This document shows positions 1 to 5,098 of a stretch of 5,782 nt of DNA, piece by piece; position 1 is the first letter of the stretch, and each line of letters begins with the position of its first letter. Source of the DNA: Candidatus Muiribacterium halophilum (GTDB lineage: Bacteria; Muiribacteriota; Muiribacteriia; Muiribacteriales; Muiribacteriaceae); the NCBI GenBank assembly GCA_023228995.1, contig JALOAD010000100.1:1-5782 (forward strand), read 5' to 3'. The position numbers and the translations under genes were made by a program. A model generated the notes under the pieces. The model was given only the letters and a program-made list of their open reading frames with translations, made no database searches and was not told where the DNA came from.

Positions 1-530
1 AGACTTTTTTTACCACCGCTATTACTAAACAAATATTTATCATTAACATCGACATCATTATTAAATCTTTTAAAAACAAAATCATTGTCAATAAAAAGTG
101 CTTCTTCTAAAATATTTCTTTGATAATCTAATTGCATAAATAGGCCTATATCAATTTTTAAATTATATGTGAAAATTTTCCCTCCATTTGAAAAACAAAT
201 CTCAAAAGAAACTGGTTTTTTTGTTTTTAATTTACTATTGGGAATTAATTCTAAAAAGCAAGCAGCGACATTGTACCTCTCGTTTTGCAGATTACCAATA
301 TTTCCATTTTTAACAATATTTTGGAAACACTCCAACGCCCCAATTATGTTTGTTTTACCAGCTGCATTTGGACCATAAATTACCGCCGAAGAAAGAGCTT
401 TAATTTCTTTATTATTAACCTTTTCTTTTAAAATACTATATTCTAACTCTTTTTGAGAACTAGGGATCATATTTAAAACGCTTTCTTTTACATAGGATTT
501 ATAATTACTTACAATAAATTTCAACAACAT
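1..530 (-). CDS. AAA15/RloA-type ATPase, N-terminal part (3' end outside window)
   Basis: The reading frame opens with ATG at 530-528 and runs without a stop through the left edge, giving 176 residues. It starts MLLKFIVSNYKSY, the usual opening of AAA15 (SMC-like, RloA/AbiLi-type) ATPases. After a variable stretch comes SSAVIYGPNAAGKTNIIGAL (residues 47-66), with the Walker A motif GPNAAGKT at 53-60 that binds the ATP phosphates. The ABC signature, Walker B and any C-terminal nuclease domain would lie outside the window, so completeness cannot be judged. Proteins of this family often sit in phage-defence or abortive-infection loci, commonly with a partner such as RloB or an HNH nuclease just downstream. 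Any such partner here would also be off the left edge. The gene is divergent from the sce7726-family gene and has its own promoter-like sequence. The ATPase family is clear; the subfamily and the defence role are inference. Confidence 0.87.
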   Translation of the reverse strand, partial: MLLKFIVSNYKSYVKESVLNMIPSSQKELEYSILKEKVNNKEIKALSSAVIYGPNAAGKTNIIGALECFQNIVKNGNIGNLQNERYNVAACFLELIPNSKLKTKKPVSFEICFSNGGKIFTYNLKIDIGLFMQLDYQRNILEEALFIDNDFVFKRFNNDVDVNDKYLFSNSGGKKS

Positions 531-549
531 TTTACCCCCCCTTTTTTTT
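531..549 (-). promoter_or_regulatory. Ribosome binding site made of an A8-G7 homopolymer run
   Basis: Reading leftwards, eight A's (549-542) are followed directly by seven G's (541-535), then four bases and the ATG at 530. The G-run can pair with the anti-Shine-Dalgarno sequence and fixes the start of the AAA15 gene. The two adjoining homopolymers are unusual for a ribosome binding site and could slip in replication, changing spacing and expression. Confidence 0.6.
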
Positions 550-567
550 ATCTTTTCTTATAATTCA

Positions 568-595
568 ATTATAACATTTTATTGTCAGGTTGCAA
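568..595 (-). promoter_or_regulatory. Promoter of the AAA15 ATPase gene
   Basis: On the minus strand, TTGCAA (595-590) and TATAAT (573-568) are separated by 16 bases. The -10 box is a perfect sigma-A consensus and the -35 box matches four of six positions. A start near 561 would give a leader of about 30 bases to the ATG at 530. The -35 box is also one of the repeated TTGC boxes of this intergenic region, so a protein bound there would compete with polymerase. Confidence 0.55.
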
Positions 596-739
596 GATTT
601 TTGCAAAATATTTATTATTATCATTTATTCAAGGGGTATTAGTATAATTATTGCATTATAGTTGCAAAGTTTTTATTCATGTGTTTTTAAAACTTCAATT
701 TTATAACTTCTTTTGAAAGTATTTGCCTAAGCATTGCCT
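590..739. repeat. Three TTGC-N7-TTGC box pairs in the divergent control region
   Basis: The motif TTGC occurs six times here, always as pairs whose starts are exactly 11 bp apart: TTGCAA at 590 and 601, TTGCAT and TTGCAA at 651 and 662, and TTGCCT twice at 723 and 734. I see no other TTGC between 531 and 838. An 11-bp step puts both boxes of a pair on the same DNA face. TTGCAA is itself a palindrome, so these could be half-sites for a dimeric regulator serving both divergent genes. The first pair covers the -35 box of the ATPase gene and the third covers a possible -35 box of the sce7726-family gene. The pattern is read directly from the sequence; binding is inference. Confidence 0.45.
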
Positions 740-762
740 CTTGTTGAATTTTAGTTTTTAAT
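734..762 (+). promoter_or_regulatory. Possible promoter of the sce7726-family gene
   Basis: TTGCCT (734-739) and TTTAAT (757-762) are separated by 17 bases, matching four and five of six consensus positions. A start near 769 would give a leader of about 70 bases. A rival -10 box, TATAAT at 643-648, has no good -35 box and would give a leader of nearly 190 bases. I cannot choose firmly between them. Confidence 0.35.
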
Positions 763-802
763 ATCGTTTCAATATTTAAAATAACTTTTCTTTATGATAA
801 GA

Positions 803-817
803 TAACTTATAAAGTTA
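803..817. promoter_or_regulatory. 15-bp palindrome between promoter and ribosome binding site (possible operator)
   Basis: TAACTT (803-808) and AAGTTA (812-817) form a perfect inverted repeat around the 3-base centre ATA. It ends seven bases before the AGAGGAG ribosome binding site (824-830) of the sce7726-family gene. The half-site ATAACTT also occurs in direct orientation at 703-709, 781-787 and 802-808. This could be a repressor site, for instance for the HigA-type HTH protein coded further right, or a weak RNA hairpin near the start. Confidence 0.35.
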
Positions 818-838
818 GAAAGAAGAGGAGAGTTATAA

Positions 839-1630
839 ATGGCTACTAAAAATATCTTTAAAAGCTTATTTGATGTTTACTCTCCTTTAAAAACTGCTGA
901 AGAACTTAAAACTAGTTATACTAACATCACTTATAAAGATGTTGAAGATAATGTTGATATTAGAGCTTTATATAATAAAGAAATACTATTTAATTATTTA
1001 AATGAGGCTGTTGTTAAGGCTGCCTTTATTAAAAACATCGCTTTAAAAAGATCACCACGCACTACAACAACCATTTTTGAGCTCAACGCTCATAATAGTA
1101 GAGCTGATCTTTGTTTGATTAATCATAAAAGTGAAGTTTTTGAAATTAAAACTAGTTATGACAGTTATTCTAGATTAAACAACCAACTAGATGACTATTT
1201 AGCTCTATTTGATTATCTTAATATAATAATACCTCAAGAAAACTATCAAAGTTTTATTAAAGAGGCCCCTCATTACTTAGGTGTCATTATCTATTCTCAA
1301 AACCGCAACGGCAGACTAATTTTTAAAACAATTAAAAAGCCCACACTTAATAAAGATAAAGATGCTCATAAACAATTAAATGAACTTACAAAAAAGGAAC
1401 TGCTCTCTTTAATCAACTCTTCTAACTATCATATTAACAAAGATGATATCATTACCACTTTATTAGCTACTAAAACCAAAGAGGCAATCAATACCATTTA
1501 TAAAAATTACTTAATTAGTAAATACCAAAAAAGATGGCTTTTCATTTATGACAACCATCAAAACATTTACTTTTTAGATTACCAATGGTTTTATTATAAT
1601 AACCTTAATTATAAATACGTTTATAAATAG
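839..1630 (+). CDS. sce7726-family protein, PD-(D/E)XK nuclease-like
   Basis: This 263-residue protein matches the sce7726 family, named after a Sorangium cellulosum gene that sits next to sce7725. The diagnostic core is NSRADLCLI (86-94), a short gap, then EVFEIKTSYDSYSRL (99-113), followed by NNQLDDYLALFDYLNIIIP. D90 with E102-I103-K104 fits the D-(x)n-ExK metal site of PD-(D/E)XK nucleases, and E81 may be the extra helix acidic residue. A nuclease activity is therefore likely but not proven. The C-terminal half (about 170-263) is Lys-, Asn- and Tyr-rich and I recognise no domain in it. There is no signal peptide or membrane segment, so it should be cytoplasmic. The ATG at 839 is set by AGAGGAG at 824-830, eight bases upstream. 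Its usual partner, an sce7725-type gene, lies directly beyond it but on the opposite strand, one base away. I know of no demonstrated function for the pair; a defence role is a guess. Confidence 0.8.
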   Translation: MATKNIFKSLFDVYSPLKTAEELKTSYTNITYKDVEDNVDIRALYNKEILFNYLNEAVVKAAFIKNIALKRSPRTTTTIFELNAHNSRADLCLINHKSEVFEIKTSYDSYSRLNNQLDDYLALFDYLNIIIPQENYQSFIKEAPHYLGVIIYSQNRNGRLIFKTIKKPTLNKDKDAHKQLNELTKKELLSLINSSNYHINKDDIITTLLATKTKEAINTIYKNYLISKYQKRWLFIYDNHQNIYFLDYQWFYYNNLNYKYVYK

Positions 1631-1631
1631 T

Positions 1632-2657
1632 TTAATAATAAACTTTTCTCATTTCTGATAACGTTCTTAACATTAAAACATACTTCCAAGTTGCCCAGTT
1701 ACTGCTGGTATTTCTTTTAATCATCAGTTTATCAATAAATTTATAAGCTAAACAATCATTATCTCGGTCTAGTTCTTCTTTCTTTTGATATAATTGTCTG
1801 ATCACATTTTTAAAACCACGGATTCCCTCTTCTAATACTGGATTTAAGGCACTATAAAACTGATTGTTGAAACGATTATAAAAAAGCGTATGAGCGCATC
1901 CTTGACCGGAGCCGCTTTTTCTAGGCAATTCATCTTTCAACCCTAAATAATCGCCAAAACCAACAAAATCATATTTTTGATATTCTTTAAAAACGTTATT
2001 ATTGATTAGTTTAGTGTATTCTTCTTTTTCATAACTACCATTATAAAACTCCCGCTTTCTTGGAGAGTTTAACAAAAGAGCTTTATAACTGCTTTTTTTA
2101 AGTTTCTTAAAATCGGCTAGTTGGAAAACGTAAGACGATAAACTGTTTTCGCTAATATCTAATAAAAAATAATCATCAGCCCTTAATAGTTGGTTTATTA
2201 AAACAAAATAATCATCGAATAGTTTCCCTTCCAATCTAACCGCTACTGATTGTTTTTCTTTTTGAAGTAAAGTAATAATTTCTCTAATTTTTCTCTTTTC
2301 TAAAAGAAAGTTTCTCGCTGTTTTAATCGCTATTACAGGAATTGCTTTTTCACTCTTAATAGTCTTCGCTAATAAATCGTCAAAATAACGATAGTTAGAT
2401 TCATCTCTAATAGCAATTGGAAACTCCACCATTTCTCTTGTATAAGGCCGGTATTCTAAATCATTAAAAGTAAAGAAGTCAATGAAAAAATTAGATTTTA
2501 TTTCCTTTTCATAGTCTAAAAGGGTCTCTTTAAGACTATTTTTAGAAATATTAATAATCTCTATCAAAGGCATTATTTTATCGTTTTTGAAAAGATAACC
2601 ATAATCATTAAGTAATTTGTTTTCATATAATCTATTTTTAAAAATTGGTACGTACAT
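1632..2657 (-). CDS. sce7725-family protein (beta-family-like), partner of sce7726
   Basis: The 341-residue product opens MYVPIFKNRLYENKLL (1-16) and continues KIMPLIEII (27-35), the N-terminal pattern of the sce7725 and related beta-protein families. A second landmark is YDFVGFGDYLGL (229-240), then a Gly/Ser-rich turn and AHTLFYNRFNNQFYSALN (255-272), which corresponds to the GFGD...A...Y region of sce7725 proteins. The C-terminus has SSNWATWKYVLMLRTLSEM (318-336). The alternating hydrophobic strands and charged helices suggest a barrel-like cytoplasmic fold; I see no catalytic signature I can name. It is the last gene of the minus-strand operon: only 12 bases separate it from the HTH-ImmA stop codon, and its AAGGAAGG ribosome site begins within that stop codon, so translation is probably coupled. 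Its stop codon is one base from that of the convergent sce7726-family gene. Family assignment rests on remembered motifs; the function is unknown. Confidence 0.75.
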   Translation of the reverse strand: MYVPIFKNRLYENKLLNDYGYLFKNDKIMPLIEIINISKNSLKETLLDYEKEIKSNFFIDFFTFNDLEYRPYTREMVEFPIAIRDESNYRYFDDLLAKTIKSEKAIPVIAIKTARNFLLEKRKIREIITLLQKEKQSVAVRLEGKLFDDYFVLINQLLRADDYFLLDISENSLSSYVFQLADFKKLKKSSYKALLLNSPRKREFYNGSYEKEEYTKLINNNVFKEYQKYDFVGFGDYLGLKDELPRKSGSGQGCAHTLFYNRFNNQFYSALNPVLEEGIRGFKNVIRQLYQKKEELDRDNDCLAYKFIDKLMIKRNTSSNWATWKYVLMLRTLSEMRKVYY

Positions 2658-2669
2658 TAGTTTCCTTCC

Positions 2670-3740
2670 TTATTTTATTCGCGTTCTTAAATGTTCATAT
2701 TTTCCATAAATATTAATCCCATAATCATATTTAAGTGTTCTTTCTAAAAAACCTACTACAAGATCAACTACGATTTGTTGTTCGAGAGCAAAGGTGATTA
2801 AATCTATTTCGGTAAGTTCTTCTTTATTTCTTAAAAGTAATCTAAATTTATCCTGATCAATTAATATTTCTTTAGCAAATTCATTAGCTTTATCTTCCCG
2901 CTCATCTTCTTCATATAAAACTACTTGATAACCTTCTTTACTTAAATCATCTTCAATAATATGATGAAGTTCATGAAACAATGTAAAATAAAAACTATCT
3001 AAATATTTATACCTCGTTGACATAAAAATAGCCGGTTTATTATCGATCATTTTAACCGCTCCCCTTATTAAAGAAGTCGGCACTGCCTCTATTACTACTA
3101 AAGCAATCCCGTAATAATTTAAGAATCTTCTCAAGTTATTGACCATAAAATCAAACTCCGTTGAATTTATAATCATTTTTAAAGTCTTTAGATTTTCTAA
3201 TAAGTCAACTTTATTAAACTCTTTAATATTTTGAAGTTCATTTTGAAGTTCATATTCATGCTCGCATAGTTTCAACCAAGTAAATTGAGCATGAGGGTTA
3301 CCGCCATCATGAAAAAAGAGTTTATCATTAGTGTTTATTTCTTCTAACACTTCTCTAAAAGAGTTAAGGTTAACCAACTTTAAAAATTGTTCAGCTTTTT
3401 CTGCACTAGTATAGTTAAGTCCTTTAAATAGATAGTTTAATTGATAATCCTTAATTAACTCTCTTAAATTTAAGCTTTTATACTTCTTTTTCTTTTCTGC
3501 TCTTCTTAATAAATCCAATTGATATTGATTTTCAATGCCTAACCAGAATTCCGCTTTAACATCAGGAAACACCGCTTCCAACTTTAAAGCAAACTCAGTC
3601 GTTACCTTAGCTTTTCCATTGATAATATTTGAAATATGTTTTTCACTACTATTAGTATCCGTAGCTAGCTTTTTTTGGCTAATCTTTCTTTTTGTTAAAT
3701 ATTCTTTGATGATCGTTCCTGTAGAAACTAAATAGTCCAT
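2670..3740 (-). CDS. HigA-type antitoxin/repressor: N-terminal HTH fused to ImmA/IrrE zinc peptidase
   Basis: This 356-residue protein has two recognisable parts. Residues 8-66 are an XRE/HigA helix-turn-helix: SQKKLATDTNSSEKHISNII (21-40) is the turn and recognition region, and KAEFWLGIENQYQLDLLRRA (62-81) is the hallmark end of HigA antitoxins. The C-terminal half is an ImmA/IrrE (DUF955) metallopeptidase: HELHH (256-260) is the HExxH zinc site, with E257 as the catalytic residue. EDKANEFA (282-289) supplies the probable third ligand, E282. The tail QQIVVDLVVGFLERTL resembles the end of other HTH-ImmA proteins. Related ImmA proteins cleave HTH repressors to induce mobile elements. Here the domain may act on the protein itself or a partner. 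The ATG at 3740 has a perfect AGGAGGT (3751-3745), which overlaps the stop codon of the toxin gene before it. Its position after a HigB-like toxin makes it the likely antitoxin and autorepressor of the operon. Confidence 0.9.
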   Translation of the reverse strand: MDYLVSTGTIIKEYLTKRKISQKKLATDTNSSEKHISNIINGKAKVTTEFALKLEAVFPDVKAEFWLGIENQYQLDLLRRAEKKKKYKSLNLRELIKDYQLNYLFKGLNYTSAEKAEQFLKLVNLNSFREVLEEINTNDKLFFHDGGNPHAQFTWLKLCEHEYELQNELQNIKEFNKVDLLENLKTLKMIINSTEFDFMVNNLRRFLNYYGIALVVIEAVPTSLIRGAVKMIDNKPAIFMSTRYKYLDSFYFTLFHELHHIIEDDLSKEGYQVVLYEEDEREDKANEFAKEILIDQDKFRLLLRNKEELTEIDLITFALEQQIVVDLVVGFLERTLKYDYGINIYGKYEHLRTRIK

Positions 3741-3749
3741 TATTACCTC

Positions 3750-4106
3750 CTAGATATGATAATCTGCTATTTTTATAATTTCAATTTCTTTTATTTCTGT
3801 TAATTTTATTATGTTTTGAGGCTTAGGTTTAAAAATTATTCTTTTTTTCGATGAAATATCAACAGCCCAACAGTTTCGATACTCTCCCTTTAGCTTGTGT
3901 CTTCTTGGTGGCGGTCTATGAGATATCAATGATAAATTATCCACTGTTGTTAACTCTTTTAAACGAATGATAACATCATTAAATTCTCGAGGATAATATT
4001 TTTTGATTAATCTTGGGTTAGAAAGTATCTTTTCTAATTTATTATTGCCGAAATGTATTTTCGCATAAGCGTCTCCTTTAATTAGGTTTCGAATACATAA
4101 TAACAT
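3750..4106 (-). CDS. HigB/RelE-type mRNA interferase toxin, with disturbed start region
   Basis: Residues 16-118 match the HigB branch of the RelE/ParE fold: KIHFGNNKLEKIL (16-28), then RLKELTTVDNL (48-58), PPPRRHKLKG (65-74), WAVDISSKKRIIFKP (80-94) and the terminal IEIIKIADYH (108-117). Such toxins cut mRNA on the ribosome, using basic residues of the kind seen at 68-73 and 88-93. The gene comes first in a toxin-antitoxin-sce7725 operon, the usual toxin-first order of higBA. The in-frame ATG at 4106 has only a weak AGGA site (4115-4112) and adds about 13-15 residues (MLLCIRNLIKGDAYA) not typical of the family. A much better signal, AAAGGAG (4079-4073) then ATG at 4066-4064, is in the wrong frame: it reads MRKYISAIIN and stops. 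One extra A in the four-A run at 4061-4058 would give MRKIHFGNNKLEKIL, an ideal family start. The toxin may therefore be poorly expressed, or the base may be a sequencing error. Confidence 0.83.
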   Translation of the reverse strand: MLLCIRNLIKGDAYAKIHFGNNKLEKILSNPRLIKKYYPREFNDVIIRLKELTTVDNLSLISHRPPPRRHKLKGEYRNCWAVDISSKKRIIFKPKPQNIIKLTEIKEIEIIKIADYHI

Positions 4107-4126
4107 TATTATCCTATTGGGTTAAC

Positions 4127-4152
4127 TTTTAAATATAATGCGCCATTTTAAA
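4127..4152. promoter_or_regulatory. Interrupted dyad over the operon -10 box (possible HigA operator)
   Basis: TTTTAAA occurs at 4127-4133 and 4146-4152, and AATG-CGC-CATT (4137-4147) is a small perfect inverted repeat between them. The dyad covers the putative -10 box at 4150-4145. HigA antitoxins commonly repress their own operon by binding dyads at the promoter, so this is a reasonable operator candidate, though AT-rich symmetry is easy to find by chance. A separate GTTAAC palindrome lies at 4121-4126. Confidence 0.3.
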
Positions 4153-4173
4153 CAATAAACCGATTTCTAGCAA
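4145..4173 (-). promoter_or_regulatory. Promoter of the toxin-antitoxin-sce7725 operon
   Basis: On the minus strand TTGCTA (4173-4168) and TAAAAT (4150-4145) are separated by exactly 17 bases, matching four and five of six sigma-A positions. A start near 4138 gives a 32-base leader to the ATG at 4106, or 72 bases to the out-of-frame ATG at 4066. A second -10-like box, TATATT (4137-4132), has a poorer -35 partner. Confidence 0.5.
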
Positions 4174-4477
4174 TTTATAAAAACCTTCATAGTTTCTTTT
4201 TTTTCTTTGCTTATTTATTATTGTTGTTAAGTATTAAAGTAATAAATAGTTAATTGACTATAAATAGAGTGAGAGGCAAAGAAGACAAATCGCTTAAATA
4301 TGAAACAATAACATACCAAACAAATATCTTATTACATAGATCAAAATCATGAGATTTCGTTATTTTGAATCTTTAACATGCAATGGAAAAGAATGAAGAA
4401 ATAGTCGTTATTGCTATTTAAAAAAAGGAAATTAAGTTTGGCAAGTATTATTTATTAAAATGATTTTTATAAGACTC
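4174..4477. other. Non-coding AT-rich stretch upstream of the operon promoter
   Basis: No convincing gene is present on either strand; the open frames are under 25 codons and lack good ribosome sites. It contains a 9-bp perfect inverted repeat, TATTTATTA (4212-4220) and TAATAAATA (4240-4248), with a 19-base loop. It also has a T-rich run near 4197-4204 and a small hairpin AAATC-ATGA-GATTT around 4345-4358. These may be chance structure in AT-rich DNA. The stretch could be an upstream control region or the decayed edge of an inserted element. Confidence 0.4.
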
Positions 4478-4506
4478 TTTACAAATGCAATTAATTTTGT
4501 TAATAT
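4478..4506 (+). promoter_or_regulatory. Near-consensus promoter of the candidate small RNA
   Basis: TTTACA (4478-4483) and TAATAT (4501-4506) are separated by the ideal 17 bases, matching five and four of six sigma-A positions. Transcription would begin near 4512-4514. No protein gene follows on this strand, but an intrinsic terminator lies about 140 bases downstream, which supports a short RNA unit. Confidence 0.55.
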
Positions 4507-4511
4507 TATAA

Positions 4512-4656
4512 GTGTCTAGGGGAATAGCAGCTTAAAAAATGAAACTATACGTGAAATTTATTACAAGATAAAGCGAATTAATTGCCTAGGCGATATGTTA
4601 AATTACATATGACAACTACAAGTAAAAACCATCTAAATTATTAGGTGGTTTTTTTT
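4512..4656 (+). ncRNA. Candidate small structured RNA of about 145 nt, class unknown
   Basis: A near-consensus promoter at 4478-4506 and an intrinsic terminator at 4624-4656 bracket a transcript of about 145 bases with no credible protein gene. Possible structure: TCTAGG near the 5' end (4515-4520) can pair with CCTAGG (4585-4590), closing a domain of roughly 75 bases. ATATGT (4593-4598) and ACATAT (4605-4610) form a 6-bp hairpin with a 6-base loop, and the terminator hairpin follows. The only internal frame, MKLYVKFITR from 4539, has no near ribosome site. I recognise no tRNA, tmRNA, 6S, SRP, RNase P or riboswitch signature. It lies between the toxin operon and the glycosidase, both on the other strand, so it could act in trans, or be antisense to a long glycosidase 3' untranslated region. 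Existence is supported by the signals; function is unknown. Confidence 0.45.
4624..4656 (+). terminator. Intrinsic terminator of the candidate RNA (possibly bidirectional)
   Basis: AAAACCATCT (4625-4634) pairs with AGGTGGTTTT (4643-4652) in a 10-bp stem with one G-U pair and an 8-base AT loop, followed by a run of T's to 4656. On the minus strand the same hairpin is followed by five T's, so it might also end transcripts of the glycosidase gene, whose stop codon is about 440 bases away. Confidence 0.8.
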
Positions 4657-5098
4657 ACATTAAGAGTAAGAGTTATTTTTTAGTATTTATCTATTATAGG
4701 TTAGAGTCTATAATGCACTTGAAGGAACAGTTAATGTATGAACTTAGAGTTCGTAAAAGCTTTTATGCCTTGAGTATTAATAAAGCCTGTTTCTTCCTTT
4801 AAAACAATGTGGGCTAAGAATGTGATGACTCTTGGTTTTTCTTTTTTATTGGCATATAAATTAGATAAGTTTTGAAATAAAAGAACATGTAGTTTTTTTA
4901 TTTATATAACAGCCTTCCTTAATTCAAAAGATGGCGGTAATTTTAAAATTGTTAATAAGAAGTTTAAAAACTAAAATAATGATGATTTTAACATTCTTGG
5001 TTTATTTGTTTTATTTGATTGTTAATTTATTAACCCACTTTCATAATAATATATACGTTATAACACTTCTTTTAATTATTCATAAATAGATTGCATTT
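4657..5098. other. Non-coding stretch, possibly holding gene remnants
   Basis: No gene of credible length is present. A perfect 7-bp inverted repeat, ATTATAG (4693-4699) and CTATAAT (4708-4714), has an 8-base loop. Two short plus-strand frames follow. The first runs 4734-4802 (22 codons, MYELRVRKSFYALSINKA...) and has a GAAGGA ribosome-like site seven bases upstream. The second runs 4807-4875 (MWAKNVMTLGFSFLLAYKL...) and is hydrophobic. They are one base out of phase with each other, and past the TGA at 4873-4875 the second frame stays open to a TAA near 4974. This could be the decayed start of a small membrane protein, but I recognise no family and chance is quite possible. No terminator is evident just below the glycosidase stop at 5099. 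Confidence 0.3.

Noticed and set aside
169-378. Plus-strand open frame of 69 codons
   Set aside because: It lies opposite the AAA15 ATPase gene, over its Walker A region, and has no ribosome site or recognisable product; it is a shadow of the real gene.
3535-3735. Plus-strand open frame of 66 codons with a hydrophobic product
   Set aside because: It is the complement of the HTH domain of the antitoxin gene, which has clear family motifs and a perfect ribosome site.
4294-4350. Minus-strand frame of 18 residues, membrane-like (MILIYVIRYLFGMLLFHI)
   Set aside because: There is no ribosome binding site, and such short hydrophobic frames are expected by chance in DNA this rich in A and T.
4460-4519. 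Small hydrophobic frame MIFIRLFTNAINFVNIISV as a type I toxin
   Set aside because: It has no ribosome site at a workable distance and overlaps a good promoter, so chance is more likely.
4512-4656. The candidate RNA as a CRISPR tracrRNA
   Set aside because: The segment ACAAGATAAAGC and the terminal hairpins loosely recall tracrRNAs, but I see no CRISPR repeats, no complementary repeat and no cas gene in the window.
4807-4974. Reading TGA as Trp to join a longer frame (mycoplasma code)
   Set aside because: The protein genes that I checked use TGG for Trp and no internal TGA is needed by any of them, so the standard code holds and the TGA at 4873-4875 is a stop.
4107-5098. Insertion sequence or prophage end in the gene-poor stretch
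   Set aside because: I found no transposase or integrase motif, no long terminal inverted repeats and no clear target duplication.
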